From positions 1 through 64,000 of the forward strand of contig OY101127.1 of assembly GCA_956465555.1 (NCBI GenBank): a stretch of 64,000 bases of DNA, in the 5' to 3' direction. The position numbers were made by a program, and so were the translations under genes. Positions within the stretch are counted from its first letter, which is position 1. Each line of letters opens with the position of its first letter. Under the pieces are notes generated by a model. The model saw only the letters and a program-made list of their open reading frames with translations. It was not told where the DNA came from and did not search any database. The stretch is from Nitzschia sp. pyKryTriq1 (lineage: Eukaryota > Bacillariophyta > Bacillariophyceae > Bacillariales > Bacillariaceae). Below, piece after piece: positions 50,602-60,655 of the stretch.

Positions 50602-51606
50602 AGCACTCTAGAGCAAGAACCACCGCGTCTCCCATACGCATTGCACGACAGTTTTGTTCATCTCTTATACTACTAGAGTCATAAATCTTAGACGACGAGA
50701 CCCTCTACTCTACTACGACTAGAGAGAATACGAGCACCAGCTGCTGGTACTCTGCTGTACCTGCTACGAATCTGCTACTACACCTACAGTACTACTAGTA
50801 GTAGTGGGTACTGGCACCAGCTGCTATTCCTTCTGCTTTACTACTCTAGTATTATCGATCGTAAAGTAACAGTAGCGGTCAGTATTACGTTAGTCGAGTA
50901 GCCTTTGTTCTAGCTGTTACTACGAGGGAAAATGGGGGGGGAAACGGCACAAGAGGAGGGGAAAAAAGAAAGGGAAAAGAAAAAGGAAAAAGGGGGACCT
51001 GTGAGAATTCCAAAGCCGGATTCCCTCCGAAGAACAGGAAGTCGGACTTCAAGGAACGAGGGGAAGAGAACATGACCTAAGTGATCGTAAAAGCTCAAGA
51101 GGGGCAAGACATGGGAATTACATATTGGAAATCAATGGGCAATTGCTAAATCGCTCAATAACGTTGTCTCTTTTCATATTATTTTCTTCGACTTCGACTT
51201 TGCTTTATCCAATCGCTTACAGCAGTACGTGTACAGTGTCGGTACGCAGCGGGTGTGTACACAGCAGGTACTGTGAATGTAGTCGAAAAATAATCTACCA
51301 TAAAATCTACTAACAATAACACGGGGTTCTCATCTCCGAAATCGTACAAGTCGGTGCGCTCTCACCCCTTTTGGACGCGAAATGCGTCAAGTCGGTTGGA
51401 GAGCCGAAAGCACACGGTGTGGGCACGCGGTGTCAACAAGTCGCGACACACAACAGTAGCTAGTATTATGATGCATCTCGTAGCAGTACTTGTACAACTA
51501 CTTGTACTTGTACTCGTCTCTACTCTAGCTAGAGCTACTAGCTAGTAGTAGAGTAGAGAGCTGAGGTAATTTAGTAACTACTGTCACTCTAGTAGTACTA
51601 AGTACT
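50602..51606. other. Gene-poor spacer
   Basis: 1005 bp with TAC/TAG tracts and a purine-rich tract on the + strand (50932-51000, GGGGGGG...GAAAAAGGGGGACC). No protein features. Confidence 0.6.
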
Positions 51607-51663
51607 ATATCGTAAAGCAGCGAAGTACTAGTACTACTACACTCTGTGGCTGCTTTACGATAT
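51607..51663. repeat. Perfect 15-bp inverted repeat
   Basis: ATATCGTAAAGCAGC (51607-51621) and GCTGCTTTACGATAT (51649-51663) are exact reverse complements with a 27-bp loop. The right arm is also present at 9731-9745, and a related end at about 58206-58222. Confidence 0.9.
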
Positions 51664-51729
51664 TACAAGTACTGACTAAACATAATTCTAGAGAGTCGCT
51701 AGCTTGCTCGCTGATGGCACTACACAGTA

Positions 51730-52400
51730 CTACTACTATGTGGCTTGTTTATCCTGCTTGAGACGACGGGCTTCTTCTTTTTGATAGGCATCTTCCTCTG
51801 CCATTTGCTTGCTTGATCTCGTATTCGGTCAGCAGTGGTAGGTATTCCCTCCGGCGGTACTAGCTGCTCAATGATGGATGAGGCTTCTTTCGTTTTGCTG
51901 CTGGTATTGTTCTTCTTCCCCCTGTTGAAAGCTAGCAGTATTCTTCCTCTGACGATGATGAGAGATTTTTCCTTTTGAGGAATGCTTCTCCTGGAGTAGC
52001 TGCAATGCCTGGACTCGGATCGGGCAGAATGATTTCTTCTTCGTTGTCATCCTCATCATTGTCGTCGTCAATATCATCCTCATTATTCTTCACCACCAGT
52101 GCGGCTTCTGGAGGTGGTTGCGCTGTGTCATTTCCTCTGCTCTCTCGTTGTGCTGCTTCTGCTGATTTGACAGCAACAGGAATGCGCGGTGCTTTCTTTT
52201 ATGTTTCTTTGGGTGCCATTTGCTGTTCCTCGAGAAGAAGCTTGGCATCTGCTCTCTCGTTGTGCTGCTTCTGCTGATTTGACAGCAACAGGAATGCGCG
52301 GTGCTTTCTTTTATGTTTCTTTGGGTGCCATTTGCTGTTCCTCGAGAAGAAGCTTGGCATGGAATAAAATTCGTGGGGCCGCCGTATGAAGATTCTCACG
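51730..52400 (-). pseudogene. Possible degraded gene with acidic segment
   Basis: One minus-strand frame reads RIPVAVKSAEAAQRESRG, then PPPEAALVVKNNEDDIDDD and EEEIILPDPSPGIAATPGEAF, and stops at about 51943. It is open from a stop codon, without a Met. Upstream it is disrupted by the 112-bp tandem duplication, which is not a multiple of three. Composition suggests a once-coding, charged region; I cannot name a family. Confidence 0.3.
52138..52361. repeat. 112-bp tandem duplication
   Basis: Two adjacent copies start CTGCTCTCTCGTTGTGCTGC at 52138 and 52250 and end with AAGAAGCTTGGCAT. They are essentially identical, so the event is recent. 112 is not divisible by 3. Confidence 0.93.
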
Positions 52401-52431
<31 letters not shown>

Positions 52432-53128
52432 ACCGTCGTCCTTTATCATGACGAGCATTATTGTTATTGCGTTGGTGTGAATTGTTTTGTCGAAAAATGC
52501 GATGAAAACGAGCGACGCGGAGGTCGATTTGCGGCGCACAGACAGTACGGTACAGTAGAATTTTTTTCAACTACACAGTAGTGCGTGAACGTTTTGAGGG
52601 GTTGTGAACGTGCGTGTTGTTATCGTGCAGCGTCTGTTCTTTGTCGGGTAGAATAAAACGTCGCAAAAGGCGACGAAACGAGCGACGCGGCGGTAGATTT
52701 ATTTTTCAGCTACCGTCCGAAATCTACTTTCTTCAGTCACCGTAGACCTATTTCTACATACGGGAAATCCGCATCTGGTAGAAAAGTACGACTTCGGTAG
52801 ATTTTTCAGGGTTATGTACCGGTACGTATCATACCAGGGGTACAGTACACTGCTCCTACCGGTGCAGTACCGCGGTACAGTACGTACAAGATCTTTGGTC
52901 ATCGGCGCTTTCGCACGATGATTGTTGTGCGTCGGCGATCTTTCTCTTTCAAACAAACTTTTGTCCGCTCATTCTGTTATCGACTCAAGAACACACAACA
53001 ACATCGTACCCTCATCTTCCGGTACCAGTAGTTGCATCTCTACCGTACCAATTTTCTTTATTTTGTCACAGAATAAAATAGTGGTAAGTACTGTAGTTGG
53101 AGACCGCTCCTTCGGTCTCTTTTGCATT
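52401..53128. other. Spacer with CTG tract and short repeats
   Basis: Contains a CTG tract (52401-52430), a repeated GAGCGACGCGG-GGT-GATTT phrase (about 52511 and 52681) and a TACCGGTA palindrome at 52817-52824. No gene. Confidence 0.6.
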
Positions 53129-53207
53129 CTGTACCAGAATATTTCCTGGTACAGAATCGTCCGTAGACCGAGGCGTAGACAAAACTGTACCAGGAAATAT
53201 TCTGGTG
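53129..53207. repeat. Compound inverted repeat
   Basis: CTGTACCAG...CTGGTACAG (53129-53154) is itself a 9-bp hairpin. CTGTACCAGGAAATATTCTGG (from 53185) is the reverse complement of its right-hand 22 bases, forming a larger stem with a loop of about 30 bp. A short AGACCG/CGGTCT hairpin lies just to the left (53101-53118). Confidence 0.88.
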
Positions 53208-53298
53208 CGACACATCACTTCTTTTCGCTCTTTTTCCTCTTCGTCGACACTAACACTACTGTACTGTTGCGTCTGTTCTACAGGTATTATACTATGTA

Positions 53299-53715
53299 TC
53301 AATAAATTTGCATGTGTTGGCGTCTTGGGCATGCTGCATCATGTGGTGGCTTGCCGCATCGTTTCGTCCCACTAGACTTGTCGATGAGATAAGTTTGGTA
53401 CGATCTGCAATAAAGCCGATCGCCGACGAGGAAACAACAATCATCTGGGCGACGCCGATGGAACCACCTTCTGTTGACCGTACTAGTTGATCGATGCCAA
53501 AAAGCATCACATTCGATGCAGTGGCAGCACTTGTCTCGGCTTGTGGGGCTTGCCTTGGCATTTCTTAGTAGTTGTCCCTCTAGGTACTTTGTTAGGAAGA
53601 CCTCTCCGTTGTTGGAGGACGGGGGCTTCGTGACGTTCGCGAAGACTGGCGGAAGATTCAAGGCAGAAGCCTTGGCGTTTATGTGGTCCAGTAGACTGTG
53701 GTCCAAATGTTCAGG
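53299..53715 (-). pseudogene. Possible gene fragment with a Cys/His cluster
   Basis: The frame reads HLDHSLLDHINAKASALNLPPVFANVTKPP, then GEVFLTKYLEGQLLRNAKA and RDKCCHCIECDAFWH. A second frame over 53292-53561 also has protein-like composition. No ATG begins the frame (TTG at 53706). It looks like a decayed coding region; family unknown. Confidence 0.25.
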
Positions 53716-56700
53716 TATGGCAACCCATGATTCGGTCGTTGTTAGTTATTGTTGTACCGGTAGTACTAGCAACTACTACTTGTGGTTGCTTCTGTTGCTG
53801 CACCGATGGAGGCAGATGCCCCCTTGGGCGCTGCAGATAAGGGTTTACTACTCTCATGGTTGATGAGACAATCATTGTCACAAATTTTATGAGTTTGGAA
53901 TCTTGGAATGATTATTAGGAGGGCAACGAAAGATGTGAAAGCATTGGTTTGGGGGTCGGAGCCTTGGTTTGTGAGAAAGAATAACATGGAGCCGGGCTTC
54001 GGAGTCAAAAATGGCGCGGAGTCATTGATGCAGAGTCTCTAAGTGATAAAGACTTTGTAAAGACACACGTAAAGACATCAGTACTTATAGACACACATGT
54101 AATGATTGGTTCAGATTTGTGCCAGATTAACCCAGATCCCTCAGTGAGGAGTGTTGTTATCCATCTCGGAATCGCGAGTATATCTACAGTACTCGATCCC
54201 GCCGCCAATCTTCGTAGATGATCCATAGCTTTGCATCGTTGTTGATGTCGGGCTTCCCGTTCCTCTCCTGGAATGGAACGAGCTAATATACTTTTGGAAC
54301 TCTACTACCGTTACAGTACGAGCTAATCTTGCTTCGATGATGATCTTCGTTTTGCAATTTCGCCTGCATGATGGGATCGAAGATAAAAAGTCCACTAGAG
54401 AACGCCTTCGTTTCCAATAATCTGTTGTTCGCTATTATAGCGCGTACTGCTGCCGAAATCCGAATCACCATCAAATCCGAATCATCATCGCCATCCTCAT
54501 CATGCATACAACATGCATGCGATGCATTCAGCACTAAAGCGCTGCTGCGACATGGTTGATTTGAAGTTAGATTCGCGAACACTAATTATTTCGATGAATA
54601 AATCATAATGTCAAGAATAAAGATGACAAAATCAATAAATCAATCGTCCAAAGATTATAGTGGGGACTTGTGTATCATGACCTGAACTGCAGGAGGTTTG
54701 TCTGCTGCAATTGAAACAGCCGAAGCATTTTGCCTGAGTTCTTTGTGCTGCTGCTTTGACAAGTGGCACGTTCGATTTCGTTGTTGTTACCGCCCATATC
54801 AAACTGATGCGTGTGCTTTCATCTCAATGCACAAGGAGTGGATGATTATCCTTCGGCGGGTCGAGGCCATAGGCGACAGTTACAAGTACGGGTACATGGA
54901 CGTGGCATTGCTCTTCATTCTTCTGAGGTTGCGCCGCGCTTGGTACGTTTATGAGCAGTTCCAAGATAATAGCAGATACAATTATCGTTCTACCGTATGG
55001 CATGGTGATGATGGCCGTCCCTTTGGCCACGACATATCTCTCTTTATCATGGAAAAATGAAGACGAGAATGGGCGATCGATGATGATCATCGTTTCGTCT
55101 GCAACCTAGACTACTCCTATTACTTCTCGTCGTCGTCGCATTGACTTGTCGATGATGATTCGAGAACCACTTTTTTATGAAAAATTTGCGATGTGCTGGT
55201 TGCGGTGCCTCTTCCAAAGCTAAAGATGCCCAGTTGTGGCGACAACGAATAGCCGAACTATGATTCGCTCAAGTACCAGCAGCAGCATGAGAAGAAGCAA
55301 CGACGACCTCGCCTGCTAGTACTACAACATGCTAGTACGCATAAACAAGCCAGCTCCAGCCATCAAAGCACCATGCTGACTACGTTAGACTGAGAGGAGA
55401 TCCCACTCTTGTTGTTTGAATTTTTGTTGGCTGAAGTTCCAGCATAACAAGAGTCGTAGAGCAAAAGAAGGAAATAATTGGATGTGCCATTGATAGAATA
55501 AGAGAAGAAGTAGAACCGAAGAATAGCAACGAGGAGCAGCAAAGTTGAGGACTCAAGCCACCAAACTAGATACAACAACAAAGAACATGTACTACGGCTA
55601 GCCAACAGCAGCCACTACATCCAGGAGTACGATTCTGGCAAGCGGACGACAACATTGTCGACAATGAGCAGCAGCGAACGTCAGCACCACCGAACAGGAT
55701 GATCGAAGCGTGTGCTGACCGGCGGCACCGGCACTGACAACAATCCTCCCTGTTGGTGGCCAAGAAGGACATGATGATGATGATCATCATCATCATCATC
55801 AGTAGCATCCTCATTTCAAATGGTACCAATTCGAGTATATTACGGACTAGCTAGTAGTTTGTACAGAAAAAGTAGTGGTTACGATGCGATTGCTATTTGC
55901 GTTGCTTCTTCTTTGTACTAAAACGCGCATGTACTCTAGTATACGTACTTCGCAAAAAAGGTAGTGAAAGCTGTTTGATGCTAAAACCGAGCAACGCTAG
56001 CTAGTATTACCGGTAAACTAGCTAAGACCACCCGTATCTTTTCTCTCTGGCTCTACCCTCGCACAACTCTTTCACAAAGTATTCCTATTGTGCCCGTACT
56101 CAATGCAATAGAACGAGGGCGGTATGCATGATGGATAGCATTGTGACGCTCCTACTATGGTGGTGGATTGGATGCATTCAACAACATATAGCAACAAAAA
56201 GGACTGACTTTGATTTGACTTGACTCTTCATGTTGACATCCCAGCACCTCTCCTCTAGAGTTCGTACCTGTTTAGAGAGCAACATCGGCGGAGACCAATG
56301 AAGGATCCTTCCCAATAAACATGACCATCATCGTCAGCCAACCGCCCATCATCCATTCATCCACCCACCCACCAATGATTCATTCGTGGATGACTCATGG
56401 ACCAATTCATTCATTCATTCATTTCTTGTATTCGTTCTCTGTTTGTTTGCTTGGTAGTTTCATTTCTTATTTCCAAAGCACATAGAGCGACATGCACAAG
56501 CAGCCCGCACCGACAAAGGGTGACAATCGCTCTCCAATCCGACTCAATTTCCAACAAAATCCACCGAGTCCATCACGTTCTAAATGAGCCGGCATGGTGT
56601 TGTCTCGTGGCTTACGTGATAGTGAATATATTTGGTGAGAACATAGTGAGTACATAGTGAGTATCCGTAGCGAATAGAGGTACAAAATAATGTCGCGATG

Positions 56701-57551
56701 AGTGAGGCAAATAAAGCATGAATGATGAATTATGAATGTATTCCATTCCCACCAAGCACATCACATCACATCACATCACTTCACTGCACGCCCCGCATCA
56801 CGTCCCATCACGTACCTTGGCCCCATCGAAAATCGAAGGTCTCAACTCTCGAAGATACGTACACGTACAAATCATCAACAAGAGAATCATCAGAACACTT
56901 GAAAAGTCAAAGATGGCGCTCATTATGTTGTAGTGGTTGTTGCTGCTGCTGAGTATAGTGCAGGATCGGAGAATACAAATGGATGATGAATATGCAATGA
57001 ATGATATGTGCTATTTGCAATGAAACAACAACAACAGCAACATATCGGCAGCGCAGCAAATGCAGCGCGGCGCAAGCAGCAATACTTCTCATCGTCGTCT
57101 CGCCGCCGACCGTCGATCGATCTCCCTGATAAATAATAGGAGCGAGACCTCGCAAGCAAAAGAACAAACGGACGATCGTCGTACTGGTATTGTTACCTAC
57201 AGTACGTTTCCAAGATGATGTTGAAGTTTGTGAAAGAGAAAGAAAGGGCCCAACCAACTTGCGACACAACTATCCATCCACCCCAAAGGGCTTCATTCAT
57301 CTAATGACAAGTTGAAGCTAGAGTCAGTCATTCTTATACAAGGTTCGCCATGAGAATGTCATGACCTTTCCATTTTCTTTTTTAAAGTCCACGTCATTCA
57401 TCATTCAGACGATCTTCGTTTACCGGTAGACTGCCACTACGTCTACAAGTACTGTACTTTTGCTAAACTCCACTTCCCAACTCCTGCTGTTGTTCATCAT
57501 CTTCATCATCATCACTCATTGTACTACTGTTCAAGATCACGACGACCAGCC
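53716..57551. other. Gene-poor region
   Basis: 3.8 kb with no gene I can support. Several short open frames (at 53766-54582 and 54698-55090) have no motifs. It contains TACCGGTA palindromes (53755, 56008, 57421), GAT/CAT tracts (55771-55800), ATTC tetramers (56402-56424), and CATCA repeats (56758-56780). Confidence 0.55.
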
Positions 57552-58019
57552 ATGCCTTCACGATTCTTGTTTCCTCTCCGGTCATCAATCTCGGAGGATT
57601 GGTGAATGGTGTGAGTGGAAATCTATGATGATATGGAGATGTTGTGCTAGCGCCATGCGTGGAATGCTGGAATTCCCGATTCCGGATTCCTTCGTATCAT
57701 TGCGCTGTTGTCACATCATGCGACTGATTATGATTATGATTATGATTATGATTATGCAAGATTAAGAGAATGCCATCAATACGATTGTATTGGCGGCCTT
57801 TGTTCCTTTGATGCCAAGAAGCGTCTGTCAACAACTTGTTGTAATACTAGCGGCAGCGACGAGGAGGATGCTCCTGCTGTTCTTGAACAACTTGCTGCCA
57901 AAAAAGAAGCGTCGGCAAAATCATCATCTGCAGCAGGATCAGCATTTGGAAATAATTTTGATCTCATCATGGCCAAAACGCTCCAAGCGCAACGTGCCAA
58001 CAAGGAACGCTCAAAGTAA
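57552..58019 (+). pseudogene. RING-less paralog of the RING gene
   Basis: The start ATGCCTTCACGATTC at 57552 (MPSRFLFPLR) matches the intact gene's MPSRFQFPRR, and then hits a stop. Much further on, in another frame, FGNNFDLIMAKTLQAQRAN (about 57946-58002) matches the intact C-terminal motif FSNNFDLIMAKTLHARRA. The RING domain between is gone. A TACCGGTA palindrome lies 131 bp upstream of the ATG. Confidence 0.7.
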
Positions 58020-58521
58020 GCGCAACGTGCCAACAAGAAGGAGCGGCGCTCTTCCTCCTCGCGCTGAAAAGACTAATTTGCTCTCTAGTACTAGTACTAG
58101 TAGTACAGTACTAGTACAGTACAGTACAGTACAGTACGAACTGTACTTCTACTACTCGCCTTACGACTGTCAAGGTAATTGTTAATTTAGACAGTCGTGC
58201 ACTTTTACGCTGCTTTAGCTTTTAGCTTAGCTTACTACTAGTACTACTAGTACTAATAGTCGTACGTCATTCATTCATTCATTCATTCATTCACTCACTC
58301 ACGACTTCTAGGGGGAGGAGTCTATTATTCATGCATTCATGCATTCATCGAGTCTATCCATTCATTTAGTCCATTATTCCATTACTATTCCATTACTATT
58401 CCATTAATATTCCATTGTTGTTATGAATTAATATTCCATTAATACATACTCTGTTGTTCTTGTTAGCCCCCCTTAGCCCTTAGCCCTTACCTTTTAGCCC
58501 ATTAGTTAGTTAGTTAGTTAG
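58020..58521. repeat. Microsatellite-rich spacer and dispersed 55-bp element
   Basis: Contains GTACA/TACTAG tracts (58085-58140), a 55-bp element (58166-58222) related to 9689-9745, ATTC tetramers (58266-58305), ATTCCATTACT units (about 58372-58415) and TTAG tetramers (58502-58525). Confidence 0.8.
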
Positions 58522-59853
58522 TTAGTGTATGAGACGATCGGCCGCCCGTTCCAAATTATTTCCCGCATGTTGCAAGGCTTGTCGAACTTGTTCTTCTTCA
58601 AATCCCATGGCCGTCAATTGATCAATCGCTTCTTGCGTAGGAGGTTGAGAAGGAAGAGGTTGAGGTTGTTGAGGTTGTTGAGGTGGTTGAGGTGACGGCG
58701 TTCTTGGAGCCCCAGCAGCAGCAGCTCGATGATGATGTGCCAATCCTCCTCCTCCTCCTCCTCTTCTTCTTGTATTATAAATTCCGGCACCAGCACGACC
58801 CATACCAATACCCATGCCGCCACCATCCATATTATTATCACCATCACCCATATTACCCATATTACTCATCGTCATACTGGCCATGACGAGTGGGACATAG
58901 ACTTTGGGAGGTGATGGATCCAAGAGAAAGAAACCACCAATCGATTCCCATGGTAGAAGATTGGCCATCCAGTCGGGAATTTGCAATGGTAGTACTGCAG
59001 TCCTCCTGTTGTTGTGGTTGTGGTTGTTGTGGTTGGGTACGACGAGTCGAAAGTAAAGCCAGGCTGCCATGGCTCCCACCAATCCCGCCACCAATCCAGC
59101 ACCATAACTAGGATCATGATTGTGATTGCTGTGATTGTTGTTGTGGTTGTATCCCAAGAGGACGTACATGCCCCAAAGTATTTGGAGTGCCTTTTCACTG
59201 AGAGTCATGCCGCCCAAAATGGAAATAAATTTGGGATGCATTCGTGGTACGTATTGGATATACCATAGGAGGATCCCTCCCATGTACAAATAGGGAACCG
59301 GAATACTAGTAGTAGTGGTAGTACTCGTAGTAGTAGTAGTTGAAGTACTTGTAGTAGTAGTTGAAGTACCACTTTGTGGTTCTTGTTCTTCTTGGTTAGA
59401 CATGCTCATCATGCTCATGGTCATCATGCTCATCGTCATGCTCATCATCAACAACAACCACTCGATTGCCTTGCCGACAGCTACCATCCATGCCAACCAA
59501 ACAAGGAATTGACGACTGGACAATTCTCGTTCCAATCTTCTCAAATGAGGTACCAGAAACAGCAGTCCCATGACTAGTTCTCCCGTAGAACCAAACAAAA
59601 AGAAGAAGAATGCATTATGGTGGTTGTTGTTAGTAGTAGTAGTAGTAGTACTGCTTGCGAAGTGTCGCATGCTCTTTCCTGACGAAGAAGAAGAAGTCAC
59701 GACGACATGACCGATAATCCAAAGCATGCAAAGAAGTTTGGAGAGCGGAGCGCCTTGAAACCAAGGTTGATTCTTCGCGGCGGCATTGTTATTGGCATTA
59801 TTGGCATTGGCATTGGCATTGGCGCCAGTACGGGTAGTATGAGCGGGTGGCAT
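58522..59853 (-). CDS. UBAC2-like rhomboid/UBA membrane protein
   Basis: 443 residues from ATG at 59853. After an Asn/Ala-rich start, FQGAPLSKLLCMLWIIGHVV begins a set of membrane helices: FFFFLFGSTGELVMGLLFLV, FLVWLAWMVAVGKAIEWLLL, IPVPYLYMGGILLWYIQYVP, ILGGMTLSEKALQILWGMYVLLGY and GAGLVAGLVGAMAAWLYF. The order matches the rhomboid-like part of UBAC2, and no rhomboid Ser protease motif is seen. A UBA domain closes the protein (about 404-443, AIDQLTAMGFEEEQVRQALQHAGNNLERAADRLI). UBAC2 works in ER-associated degradation and lipid-droplet control. Met and Thr/Asn microsatellite inserts occur in the loops. Confidence 0.85.
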   Translation of the reverse strand: MPPAHTTRTGANANANANNANNNAAAKNQPWFQGAPLSKLLCMLWIIGHVVVTSSSSSGKSMRHFASSTTTTTTNNNHHNAFFFFLFGSTGELVMGLLFLVPHLRRLERELSSRQFLVWLAWMVAVGKAIEWLLLMMSMTMSMMTMSMMSMSNQEEQEPQSGTSTTTTSTSTTTTTSTTTTTSIPVPYLYMGGILLWYIQYVPRMHPKFISILGGMTLSEKALQILWGMYVLLGYNHNNNHSNHNHDPSYGAGLVAGLVGAMAAWLYFRLVVPNHNNHNHNNRRTAVLPLQIPDWMANLLPWESIGGFFLLDPSPPKVYVPLVMASMTMSNMGNMGDGDNNMDGGGMGIGMGRAGAGIYNTRRRGGGGGGLAHHHRAAAAGAPRTPSPQPPQQPQQPQPLPSQPPTQEAIDQLTAMGFEEEQVRQALQHAGNNLERAADRLIH

Positions 59854-60655
59854 TATTATTGCTAATAATGTTGTTGCTGCTGCTGCTGCTTGGATTTATC
59901 TTGTAATGATGATGATAGTGATGGTTATGATGATGATGATAGTAGTAGTACTCGTGGTTAGTGGATGAGGAGGAGCAGGAGGATATAATATGCGAAGAGT
60001 ATCAAATAGTAGCAGCAGCAGCAGCAACAAGAACAACAAGAAACAACAACAACAACAAGAACAACAACACGAGAGCGCAAGAGGACGCGGGTGTATTACC
60101 GGTACAGTACGTGTACTGTAGGTGATGATGACGCGATACATACAGTACGTGTACGCGATGATGAGAGAAGCGAGAAGAAGCTCCGCGACGACGACAACGA
60201 CGGCGGACGACAGACGATGGACGACACGTCGTGGACCAACGATTGACGTTCTATGTATATTACAGTACGTCCGTCCGTCCGAAGAATTTACTACAGTATG
60301 TAGTCTCTATCTGTCCGATACAGGACAGACACACTGTGTATGATGTAGATGTCCGACTGAAGACAGAGAAAGGAATTCGGAATTTCGAAAAAAAATAGAA
60401 TGTATGTATTTAGTTTTTTGTGAATCTCATCAATGGCAATCACTCTTTCTCTGAACACCAACCAACCAAAATAATATAATAATGTTTGCCGCCGACCCTC
60501 CCTCCCGGACGGAGAGGACGACCACTCACTCTCTCAAACATCATCTTTCTTTTCTTTCTTTTTTCATTCACATTCATTATTCTTTCCTTCCTTCCTTCAT
60601 TCATTTGCTTTACGAGGACAGCACAAAAGACTTGAGGCAAGAAATAATAATAATA
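59854..60655. other. Divergent promoter region, UBAC2-like and RRP5
   Basis: No gene. Contains GAT and AGC/AAC trinucleotide tracts, a TACCGGTA palindrome at 60097-60104 (244 bp upstream of the UBAC2-like start), CTTC/ATTC tetramers near 60580-60605 and a TAA tract abutting the RRP5 ATG. Confidence 0.6.

Noticed and set aside
55180-55263. Short frame MKNLRCAGCGASSKAKDAQL with a CxxC motif
   Set aside because: Only 27 codons with no exon partner visible.
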